A DNA stretch of 64,000 nucleotides from Ophiostoma sp. CBS 140.51. Taxonomy: Eukaryota > Ascomycota > Sordariomycetes > Ophiostomatales > Ophiostomataceae. This document shows positions 45,580 through 54,172 of the stretch, piece by piece. The notes under the pieces were generated by a model. It had not been told where the DNA came from. It worked only from the letters and a program-made list of their open reading frames with translations, and did not search any database. The DNA is taken from contig JANSLP010000101.1 in assembly GCA_029298735.1 (NCBI GenBank), positions 1 to 64,000 of the forward strand, given 5' to 3'. Made by a program: the position numbers and the translations under genes. Every line of letters starts with the position of its first letter. Within the stretch, counting starts at the first letter, position 1.

Positions 45580-48500
45580 ATGGACCCCTCTTGGACACGT
45601 AGCGCGTCGCCTGCGCACACGAGCCGTTTGCCCACAAAAAAGAAGAGCTCCCTCTCTATGCGCGACGTCACAGACAGCCTCGACCGACTCGACAAACGCG
45701 CCTTGGCCACTTCGCCCAGTGCCATCTCCGACACATCCAGCGGGACTGACTACGGCCACCATGATGGCAACAATGCCTCCCGCCGCTCGAGCACGAGCTC
45801 GCAACAGTCGCAACTGTCATCATCCGACAAGACACGCGGCCGAACCTCCACGGGCGGCCCTGGCCAGACTCGCATTCCCCGACCCTCTCCTCGACCCACT
45901 CCCTCACAACGACCATCCACATCCCAGTCGACGTACGGTCCCACGCCGGGACAGCAGCAGCTCTCCATAAAAGATGCATATAGAATGGCTCAAGAGGAGG
46001 AGGCAGCGGCTGTGGCCAAGGCCGCACAAGGCTCACCAAGCCCGGCACCCCGTCCCTGGCGGACCGGTGGCGGTTCTAAGAGTACCCCAGCTCCTGCTGC
46101 AGCATCTGGCAGAGCCACACCTGCCAGTGCGAGTGAGAGCCGAATGCAAAAGATCCTGGCTCAGTCGCCACTGGATATCGGCGGACGGCGCACGGCACGA
46201 CGCATAGGCGAAGGTCTTTTCCAGGGTGGTAGCAATAACAGCAGCCGAGACACACCGTCGCGTTTGCAACGGCGGAGCACCGCGAACGGTGAAGACGGTG
46301 TGCGCAATAGTACCAGCCATTCCAGCCATTCCAGACAATCCAGCACCAGCCACTCCGAGCACAACGATGGCAACGGCACCAGTACCACCAACGACCTCCG
46401 GCGCATCCGCTACGAGGAGGACCAGGCTCGCATGCAAGTCGCCATGGGCGAAAAATCCGGCGGCCTGTTCTCGCCAAAGGCCCGCGTCAGCCCTAAGATT
46501 GCTGTCGCTGGCCGTGAGCTGCACCGTCGGGCCAGTAACACCAGCCTCGGCGAGAAGAGCAAACTCTCCGAAAAGAGCAAAGTCCCCGTGTCTGTGTCGA
46601 CCACACGCACAACATCTACGACAGGTGTGCATTCGGCACTGGCTACGCGCGGAGGCAAGCCCGGCAGCTATCTCAAGCGGATGGTGTCTGCGCCCGAGAA
46701 CGTGACACAGACGTCTGTCTCTGTCTCTGAAGAGTCTGAGGACTCTTCTGCCCCTTCTCCCGCCCCCGTTCAGACCAGATCGGCTACTGTCCCATCTCTG
46801 GTGGCAACGCAAACGGCACAAGACATCATGCACGAGTCCCCGGGGAAGAGTTTTGCCTGGGATGCAGACGAGGATTTCACTGCTAACGATCTGATGACGT
46901 CGGAGAGTCCGCGCGTGACGCTCCAAAGTGGACTTGATATTGATGAAGCCCGCAGTACCTCCCCCTCCAAGTCGCCCTCAAAGTCCCCCCATCGACCGCG
47001 CAACACCAAGCTCGACGAGATTCGTCGTCTGGAGCTGGAAGCCGATCTGATTTTCCCCGACGAATCCGGCGAAGATAGGCGTGCTGACGATGAGATTTTG
47101 CCGGGCGAGTCGGCGACAAACGACCAAGAGAACGACCAGGAGAACGACCCCGACCCCGACCCCACTCATACACGCCGCCACGGCCTGCCGGCAGAACGCA
47201 CCAACAAGACCTTGGACGAGATCCGCGCTCGTGAAGAACAGCAAGAGCAGCCGCTGTCAAAACGAGCGCTTTCAGCCATCAGACTGGAAGAGATCCGACA
47301 ACAGAATGCCGGAAGCCGACCGAAATCGTTTGATGCTGCCCGGAAGCTGAGCCAGGAACACCTACGGGCCGAGGCGGCGCGTGAGGCAGCTCGCGAGGGA
47401 ATGGGAAAGGACAAGGCTGAGGAGAACAACGAAGTCGAGGCGAAAGCCGAGGAGAACAACGACGTGGATGCTCGAGCTGCACGAGACCGCGCCCTCTTTG
47501 GCGACGACAGCGAACAGATCCCCAACACGCCCATCACCATCTACCGGACATCATCCACTGACCGTGGACGGAAGCTTTTGAGTGCAAAGAGTGCTGAGGA
47601 CGGCGGCAGAAGTGGCGGAAACAGAAGCGGAAGCAGCGACAACGACACGGCTAAGAACGTGAGCGTCAGTCCCGCCGGCTCGCGCAAGTCGTCCTCCTCC
47701 ACCCACTCGACACACTCAAGAACCGAGTCGCAGGAACTGCTCCGCAAGCTGGCCCGTGTGACAACGTCGGTCGTTGCAGCTGCAGAGCGAAAGGATGACA
47801 AGCCACTGGAGCGAAGTGTTAGTCTGAAATTACCCCGGTCTCGCGACGCCGATACACTGCGACCCACCGTCGGATTTGCACAGCTACGCCGTCAGCCGTC
47901 GACCGAGTCGGCTTCCACTAAGCGTTCAAGCCTGGCCCAGTCGGACGGCGACCCAACCGACCGCATCGAGGCGGAAATGAAGTTGTTTGCAGCAGGCGAG
48001 AACCACTCGGAGCGCGGCTCGATCCGTGCTCCGTCGCCCGACCCTGACGACGAGGAGGACGAAAATCTGGATGATCTGAGCGGCTCAGGAGCTAAGAGCT
48101 CCTCGAGCTCGAAGGCCGACGAGGCCACACCCAGACCCAACAAGTTGCTGAACCCGCTCATGCAGCCGACCCCCCGCGTGACTGGTGCCTATGTTGAGAC
48201 GCCGGTGACTGCGCGGAATGGGAAGATACTGGAGGTGATTAATGGTCCTGTTCCTGTTCCTGCTCCTGAGACGGAAGTCGAGCTGCCAGCCAAGACAATC
48301 GCTGCTGCTTCGTCCAAGGAAGACGAAAAGAAGAAGGCCTCTACGCCTCTGCCCGGGATCATTGCACTGCTGCGGGGTGGCGATCCTACCGACTCGACCA
48401 CTGCTGCAGAAGGCCCCTCTGCAGCCGCCACCACGGATGTTGAGACACGCTTTCGCCGTCTGTCTGCTTCGCGGTCAAACTCAAACTCAAACACAAAGTC

Positions 48501-49734
48501 AAAGTCACGGTCACGTTCGCGGTCAGCATCACGCACCCGGACACCACTCATCAACTCGGCCAAGCCGGCCAGCGCGCGCGACGATCTCCTGGCCATCCAG
48601 CGCGACCAACAAATCGACGATTCTACCATTGACGACTTTGACGAGATCCTGGCCACCCATACAGAGGTCGTGAACGACAAGACAAGCAGCGACAAGTCTG
48701 AATCTGAATCGAGGCGGCGGATGAGCCAGTCTGTGTCGGCGTACCTTATTGACATGCACATGGCGAAAAAAAGCATCGAGAAGCTGGAGGACCAATTCTC
48801 AAACTCGAACCCGTGCAAGACGACAAAGACGAAGCAAGTTGTTGAGAAGGATGAAAAGAATGCGGAGAAGGACGCTCTGGCCGAGCTTGAGAAGATGGTG
48901 AAGGAAGAGCCAGCTAGCGACCACGACCACGACTTGGACATCAACAGTATCGCTCCGTCCAAGGCCAAGCAGCAGACGAAGCAGCACAAGAGACAGGGCT
49001 CAAGCGTTTCTTCGACGGCGCCCAAGAAAGAGAAAGAAGCATCCGTCACGCCCACAGAGACACCTCTTACAGTGCCCGCGACCACGACCACGGCCTCGCA
49101 TATCCAAGTCCCCGTGCCTCGCTTGCACAACAACAACAAGCAGCTCACCCTTTTGGGCGTGCTTGTCTTGTTGCTGTCCATGTGGTTTGCAGCCGAGAGC
49201 ACGGCCTGCGCTTTTTGGTGCCGGCCCCAGGCATGCCAAAGCGGCCAAGCCTGCCAATGGTCGCCCGACGACCCGTCGTTTGGTGCCGCCCTGCCCGTCA
49301 AGCTGGACCAGTGGCTGACCGGTGGCCAGGGCCGCGTTCTGGCCGCCTGGGCCACCGACGAATTGGGCGACTTGGTGGCCGATGCATGGGATGCGGCGAC
49401 GGGCACGGACATTCGCGACGTCGACTCGACGTACTTTACCTTTGAGCAGAAACGGCGGCACCGGCGTCGTCTGCAGAAACGGGTCCTGGTGCAGCCGTGG
49501 ACACCGCCGGCCGAGGCACGTCCAAAGCTGGAGGCGTGGCGTCGGGCACGGGAGGCCCGTGAGCAGGAGCGGCGTGCACGCGAGGAGCTGGGCTACAGCA
49601 GTAGTAGTCGATACGACAGTGGAGGAGCAGGGTACGTGAATGATGGCGTCGACGACGATGGATTTGAAGACATTGTGCGAGTGAGCAACGAGCGGATGAT
49701 GGGCGACGAGAAGGTGGGCAGCGGTTGGTGGTGA
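45580..49734 (+). CDS. Large disordered protein with C-terminal membrane segment, unknown function
   Basis: Single exon, 1384 aa. Most of the protein is Ser/Thr/Arg/Glu-rich low complexity. A motif built on LDEIR recurs: TKLDEIRRLELEADLIF (about residue 477), NKTLDEIRAREEQ (about 544) and AIRLEEIRQQ (about 566). An Arg-Ser run (SKSRSRSRSRSASR) lies near 970-985. One hydrophobic segment (LLGVLVLLLSMWFAA, about residues 1189-1206) is the only membrane candidate. After it comes a compact region with four cysteines (CAFWCRPQACQSGQAC), VKLDQWLTGGQGR, and WDAATGTDIRDVDS, then a highly charged Arg/Glu tail. That C-terminal block looks conserved, while the N-terminal 1150 residues look like a flexible arm. 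By topology it could be a tail-anchored or inner-nuclear-membrane tether; this is inference. Confidence 0.75.
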   Translation: MDPSWTRSASPAHTSRLPTKKKSSLSMRDVTDSLDRLDKRALATSPSAISDTSSGTDYGHHDGNNASRRSSTSSQQSQLSSSDKTRGRTSTGGPGQTRIPRPSPRPTPSQRPSTSQSTYGPTPGQQQLSIKDAYRMAQEEEAAAVAKAAQGSPSPAPRPWRTGGGSKSTPAPAAASGRATPASASESRMQKILAQSPLDIGGRRTARRIGEGLFQGGSNNSSRDTPSRLQRRSTANGEDGVRNSTSHSSHSRQSSTSHSEHNDGNGTSTTNDLRRIRYEEDQARMQVAMGEKSGGLFSPKARVSPKIAVAGRELHRRASNTSLGEKSKLSEKSKVPVSVSTTRTTSTTGVHSALATRGGKPGSYLKRMVSAPENVTQTSVSVSEESEDSSAPSPAPVQTRSATVPSLVATQTAQDIMHESPGKSFAWDADEDFTANDLMTSESPRVTLQSGLDIDEARSTSPSKSPSKSPHRPRNTKLDEIRRLELEADLIFPDESGEDRRADDEILPGESATNDQENDQENDPDPDPTHTRRHGLPAERTNKTLDEIRAREEQQEQPLSKRALSAIRLEEIRQQNAGSRPKSFDAARKLSQEHLRAEAAREAAREGMGKDKAEENNEVEAKAEENNDVDARAARDRALFGDDSEQIPNTPITIYRTSSTDRGRKLLSAKSAEDGGRSGGNRSGSSDNDTAKNVSVSPAGSRKSSSSTHSTHSRTESQELLRKLARVTTSVVAAAERKDDKPLERSVSLKLPRSRDADTLRPTVGFAQLRRQPSTESASTKRSSLAQSDGDPTDRIEAEMKLFAAGENHSERGSIRAPSPDPDDEEDENLDDLSGSGAKSSSSSKADEATPRPNKLLNPLMQPTPRVTGAYVETPVTARNGKILEVINGPVPVPAPETEVELPAKTIAAASSKEDEKKKASTPLPGIIALLRGGDPTDSTTAAEGPSAAATTDVETRFRRLSASRSNSNSNTKSKSRSRSRSASRTRTPLINSAKPASARDDLLAIQRDQQIDDSTIDDFDEILATHTEVVNDKTSSDKSESESRRRMSQSVSAYLIDMHMAKKSIEKLEDQFSNSNPCKTTKTKQVVEKDEKNAEKDALAELEKMVKEEPASDHDHDLDINSIAPSKAKQQTKQHKRQGSSVSSTAPKKEKEASVTPTETPLTVPATTTTASHIQVPVPRLHNNNKQLTLLGVLVLLLSMWFAAESTACAFWCRPQACQSGQACQWSPDDPSFGAALPVKLDQWLTGGQGRVLAAWATDELGDLVADAWDAATGTDIRDVDSTYFTFEQKRRHRRRLQKRVLVQPWTPPAEARPKLEAWRRAREAREQERRAREELGYSSSSRYDSGGAGYVNDGVDDDGFEDIVRVSNERMMGDEKVGSGWW

Positions 49735-50127
49735 TTGGTGGTGAGCAGCATCTTTGGAGTCAAGAGGAGTCAACAGGAGCAAAAAAGGGAAACCGTTAAC
49801 TTATAAGTTTCACGACGATTCGTATTGCAGGTTAATCATTCAAAACAGCAACAAGACAAAACTGGCAGTCCCAAAATTGGGCCAAAGTCTTTAATCAGAA
49901 TAATACAAGAAAACTAATAATTACAAACATAATCGAGAAAGAAGAAAGTAAAACAACAACGTGTAATGGGGTATCGAAAAGAAACAATCATGCACAATTG
50001 TCACGGAACCAAATAAACAAAGAAACACAACACGTCGTCAGTCATAACAATGCAAAAGCAGCCATCGTACATCTCTTCAGTCATCTGACCAATGCCAAGT
50101 TGGCAGTTGCCATTGGAATGCCGATAA
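49735..50127. other. Convergent intergenic region
   Basis: AT-rich 393-bp spacer between two converging stop codons; presumed 3' UTRs. No coding signal. Confidence 0.6.
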
Positions 50128-51558
50128 CTAGCCGGATGTTGGACGGTTTGGCTCTGGCTCTGGCTCTGGATCAGCTGTTGACTGCTGTTCAGACGGTAGT
50201 GTCGAGGACAATGTCGAGGACAATGTCGAAGGCAGCTCAGACATCGACGAATTCGATGCAGCCGACCGCTCATCCTCGACATACTTTTTGTACGTCTCGG
50301 GCGACGTCTCTTCCACGAGCTCGAGCCAGTTGTCGTGCACATGCTCAGTCACACCCTCAACAGTCCACCGCATTGCGGCGTCGGCCGCCTCGTCATCATT
50401 GCCTCCGTCTCTAACTTTTTTGATGCCGAGAGCTTGGCGCACAGCGGCCACCACACCGCCGCGATGGCTGAGGGGCAAAAAGGGCGGGACAGCGTTCTTG
50501 GCGGCGGTACGGACGGCCAACAGATGGGTCTCGCGCAGATAGCTCTGGGACACAACCTTGTACTTGGCCTCGACACCCGGGAACTGCTCGAAAACAGCAT
50601 CGCGGACGCTTTCGCGCGTGGGCACAGCGTCGCTGTACATTTTTGTGGGTAGGTGTTCGTAGTTGCCGTAGAGCGTCGTCTGCATGTATTCGGTCCACTG
50701 GGCAAAGAGCGGGCGTTTTCTGAGGCGGCGGCGGTCGTTGGATTTGAGGTGAGAGAGGTCGTTGACTTTATCGACGAGAGCGAGGCGGGCCAGGTTTGGG
50801 TCGGTATTCTTTCCAATATTGTGGGCTTCGCTTCTAAGGTCGGCCAGGTAAAAGAAGCGGCTGTTGGTGACGCAGTCAAACATGGCCTGGACGGAAGGGA
50901 ATGGCTGGTCCCACACGCTGTTGGCGTCATCGTCTTCACTCAAGCCTAGGAAATGCAGCACAACAGCCGGCTCTTCACTCAACATGATTCGGGAGCGTTT
51001 GCGGTCCTTGTTTTCGATTTCAGGCACCCGGATCCACAGCGCCTGCTCGTCGACGACAAGGCCGAGCGGCCGCAGGATGGACGAGCCGACAATGTTCCAA
51101 AAGTCGCCGTGCGCATGCTTGAAGAGGGCCCAGTGGAGGAGGTCGAGGGAGGGCGAAAGCGACAAATCTACCTGGATATGCGGCGGTTTGCTGTCCTCGC
51201 CAACGTCTTCTGGGGGCACAGGGGCGCGCGCCAGCTGGTCGGCCGGCCACGGGATGGCAAAAGAGGCTTTGCCTTTGAACGACTGAGCGCGGACAGCACC
51301 GAGACGACGCATAGCTTCGCGGAGAATGGTTGCGCCGTAGGGGCCAACTTTGTCTGGGGAGTCATCATGGGGCAGGGCCATGAGAATGTCAATGTCGCCA
51401 AAGTTGGGCTTTTCGGGGCCCTCGATGGGCGATGCAACCACGACAAAGAGTGAGAAGAGGACAGCATGGCAGTGGTCGCGGACGGCCGTGTAGACAGCGG
51501 GAGGCATGCGAGGCGTGTAAAGCGGATTACCGCCCGAGGCAAAAGCTGAGCCGCCCAT
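50128..51558 (-). CDS. Predicted nucleotidyltransferase-fold protein
   Basis: Single exon, 476 aa, starting at the ATG that places GGS at residues 2-4. The arrangement fits the DNA polymerase beta-type nucleotidyltransferase superfamily: an N-terminal Gly-Gly-Ser, a helix (YTAVRDHCHAVLFSLF), then NFGDIDILMA with the two metal-binding Asp at 55 and 57, and a third candidate Asp at 131 in IQVDLSLS. The remaining 300 residues are mainly helical and resemble no domain I can name. The C-terminus carries repeated STLS units and a Glu-Pro run (PEPEPEP). No signal peptide or membrane segment. Substrate and pathway are unknown; possibilities include RNA tailing or modification of a protein or small molecule. 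Confidence 0.72.
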   Translation of the reverse strand: MGGSAFASGGNPLYTPRMPPAVYTAVRDHCHAVLFSLFVVVASPIEGPEKPNFGDIDILMALPHDDSPDKVGPYGATILREAMRRLGAVRAQSFKGKASFAIPWPADQLARAPVPPEDVGEDSKPPHIQVDLSLSPSLDLLHWALFKHAHGDFWNIVGSSILRPLGLVVDEQALWIRVPEIENKDRKRSRIMLSEEPAVVLHFLGLSEDDDANSVWDQPFPSVQAMFDCVTNSRFFYLADLRSEAHNIGKNTDPNLARLALVDKVNDLSHLKSNDRRRLRKRPLFAQWTEYMQTTLYGNYEHLPTKMYSDAVPTRESVRDAVFEQFPGVEAKYKVVSQSYLRETHLLAVRTAAKNAVPPFLPLSHRGGVVAAVRQALGIKKVRDGGNDDEAADAAMRWTVEGVTEHVHDNWLELVEETSPETYKKYVEDERSAASNSSMSELPSTLSSTLSSTLPSEQQSTADPEPEPEPNRPTSG

Positions 51559-52310
51559 GGTGGTGGTGGTAGTGATGTGTGTGGGTGCAGGACAGCAAGT
51601 GTGGGGGAAGTCGAATGAGGGGATGCTGGCGATGTGCAGCGTGGTGGGATGCGCTGGCTAACGATGCTTGGTGCGCGGCGATGATGGATGTGAGGGAGAA
51701 AGAGGTGTTGCGAAATGCACGATGCAAGGCATGGTGATAGTTTTATGGTGATGGCTCGTCGACCCCCGATCTCTGGGGTGACAGAGAAAGGGAAGGTGCG
51801 CTGGAGTGCATTGTTGTGCGTCGCAGAGGAGGAAGTCGCAGTCGGCTCACGCTTTTTCGCGGGAAAGAGTCTTCCACGGGAAGGAGTCATTGGCGCTCAG
51901 CCTCGCACTAGCATTATTAGCGGATGGCGCCTGCAGTGGAAATACTGCCCATTTGCATAATGGCATACAGAACTGTACACAACTTACAAAATAAGCTATC
52001 CACACAGCATCAACAACACGGTCGTGAATCACGAAGTGGTAGGGCTGATTGCCTCTTTAGGCGCACTCCAGTCCCTCACCTGGCTTCTGTTCAACCTTGT
52101 TCAGCCTTGTCCAACCTTGTTTCATATTAGAGTTCTCATTCTCTTAGACATTATTATTGAAATTATCAAAGTGGCTTAGGTTGTAGTGCTAGCCAGCATG
52201 AACATGATTCTCCATCCACTGTTTCCCTTTTTTTATCCTACTTTTCCCGCCAGTCAACCCCTCCCCAACCAACACAGTCTCGGTCATTGGTCTTCTCTAC
52301 GTCCCTGCCG
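51559..52310. other. Intergenic, no gene seen
   Basis: Promoter of the nucleotidyltransferase-like gene (leftward) and 3' flank of the BTB-like gene. Several overlapping short frames exist, none with domain similarity. Confidence 0.5.
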
Positions 52311-53413
52311 TCAATGCTCATCCCAAAGCTCATCTGTTTCTCTCCCATCCTCGCCACTGTGGCTCGTCGTGCGCGGCTGCGACTCTCGGCTGCTGCGCCT
52401 GTATGGATGATGCCGCCGTTCAGTGCGCACGTTTCCTATGTAATGCCAACGTCGATATGGGGGTTGAGAAAGGATGCGGGACAGACGGTCGCGTTGTCTC
52501 TCAGCCTCGCTGCTGTCGACGGCGGATTCGGCGGTCTGTGCCTGTTCATAGCTCTGCTGCTGTCGTCGTTCTTCTTCTTCTTCTTCTTGTTGCTCTCGTC
52601 GTCGTTGGTCCGGCGGCACACTGTAAAAGTATTCCTCCAACGCCGGACCGCGGCGGGTAGGCGCGGTCGGACGATGCCTCAGCTCCAGCTGAGACGGGAG
52701 CTCAGGGCTGGAGCCGTAGAAAGACGACGGAAGAGGCGAGAGCATTGGTGGCAGAACGACACGGCCATTGGGTAGGTAGGTGATCTCTGGTTCTGTCACT
52801 GGTTTTGGTTCTGTCTCTGTCATCGAGGGTCCTTGTCCATGAGTAGCATTGTTGTCGTTGTCGGAGTACTGATAGTACGGCGGCGTACTGGTCTCGTCTC
52901 TAGGATACCCGACATTGACGTTGTTGTCTCCAGAAAACGGCTGCATCGTCCCTGCGTGGAAGAGACCGTCGTGGCTGTGACTGGGTGTAATCTGAGGAGA
53001 AGACGACGGCTGCTCGACAAACGGCTGCTCGACGACATTCTGCACCTCCCTCACAAGATCGTCACGGCCAAAATAGGCCGCCATCCGAGACACGCTGTTG
53101 AGCGTCTTTGCCGACGGTAGGGAGAAGTCGGCAGGAAGAAACGAGAGAAAGCTGTCGAAGGGCTGCCCCGTCATGGCTCTATGCATCTGGTCTTCGGCCT
53201 GCAGCAGACCCACGTACACGAGAAACTCATAGGCCGAACAGTAGAGGCCGTAACAGCTCTCGTTAAAGATCATGGGAGACGGATACTGGCCGAAACAGTT
53301 ATGTTCGGCAACGCGGACGGTCCAGTAGGGCGAGTTGCGTATCAAAAGGGCCGTGCGGACTGGCACTTTTATGCCATGGATGGACACAACCGTCTCGCGA
53401 GGCAGGTCGGGTC

Positions 53414-53453
<40 letters not shown>

Positions 53454-53547
53454 CAGTTGATTTGGTCATGATAACGGTAGGGAAAGGGGATGCATACGAA
53501 ATAGTTTCATCTGTGATAGGTTCATCGTCGTCTCGAGGGGCAATCAT
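52311..53547 (-). CDS. BTB-like domain protein, fungal, unknown function
   Basis: Exons 53547-53498 and 53412-52311 join within a Ser codon and give 383 aa; the 85-nt intron has a GTATGC donor and its pyrimidine tract is a (CT)16 repeat running into the TAG acceptor. The N-terminal 140 residues resemble a divergent BTB/POZ fold: IHGIKVPVRTALLIRNSPYW looks like the first BTB helix region, and YCSAYEFLVYVGLL like the later helix that precedes a C-terminal helical pair (MAAYFGRDDLVREV). The consensus is weak and I am not certain. The rest is Ser/Pro/Gln-rich with a Glu/Gln/Arg-rich stretch (RRREQQEEEEEERRQQQ), probably disordered or coiled coil. BTB proteins often act as dimeric adaptors, for example for Cul3; no partner is evident here. 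Confidence 0.65.
53415..53446. repeat. (AG)16 / (CT)16 microsatellite
   Basis: Sixteen uninterrupted AG units on the + strand. On the coding (minus) strand this is a (CT)16 tract directly before the TAG acceptor of the BTB-like gene, so the microsatellite serves as the polypyrimidine tract of that intron. Confidence 0.9.
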
Positions 53548-54172
53548 GGTGAGAGAGAAGCAAGAGAATAGAATAAATGAAAAGAAAATGTTGAGAACTG
53601 CCCTTGTCGAGGTCGAATTTGAGCAAACTTTGTATTTTTGTTGACTTGTCGCATAAGGCGAGATCCTGGACTGTAAGACGAGTCGAGAGAGGTCCTTTTA
53701 TATCAGTTTGTGTCCGGCACACAGACCAGCAAGAACTGTCTGTCATGGTGGACGAGTTGTGAACGATGCTGTCAATCGGCGTTGTCATGAATGTCTCAGC
53801 CGTGTGAGTGACAAGTTGACAAGACAGGCAAACTGGCGACTACCGTGCCATAAGCGTATTCTCAGCTGGAGGGTGAGCTGGAAGTGACTAGGCAAGAACA
53901 AACCACACCAGCCGTTAATCATACAGACGACAATTGTGCCTGAATAAAACAACAAACAACAAAGTATCCAAAAAGCATGAACAGAGGGAGTCAAAGGAGA
54001 GCAAAATGGACCGCAAATAAAAGAATAAAAATGGCCAAAATAATAGCACAACATTGTCATTCTAAGCTAAGGCCAACCCAACTGACCAAGTGACGTTATC
54101 ACCAACTTGTCACCAGTCCACCGACACCACCACAGTCACGATTAACTTGTCACTCTGACACGCACCTCCCCC
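53548..54172. other. Intergenic between the BTB-like gene and STT4
   Basis: Holds the leftward promoter of the BTB-like gene and the 3' flank of STT4. No coding signal or RNA gene recognised. Confidence 0.6.

Noticed and set aside
48189..49412. 407-aa minus-strand frame within the 1384-aa gene
   Set aside because: Antisense of Ser-, Asp- and Lys-rich codons; repetitive composition and no start context or domain. The + frame continues unbroken with a membrane segment and conserved tail.
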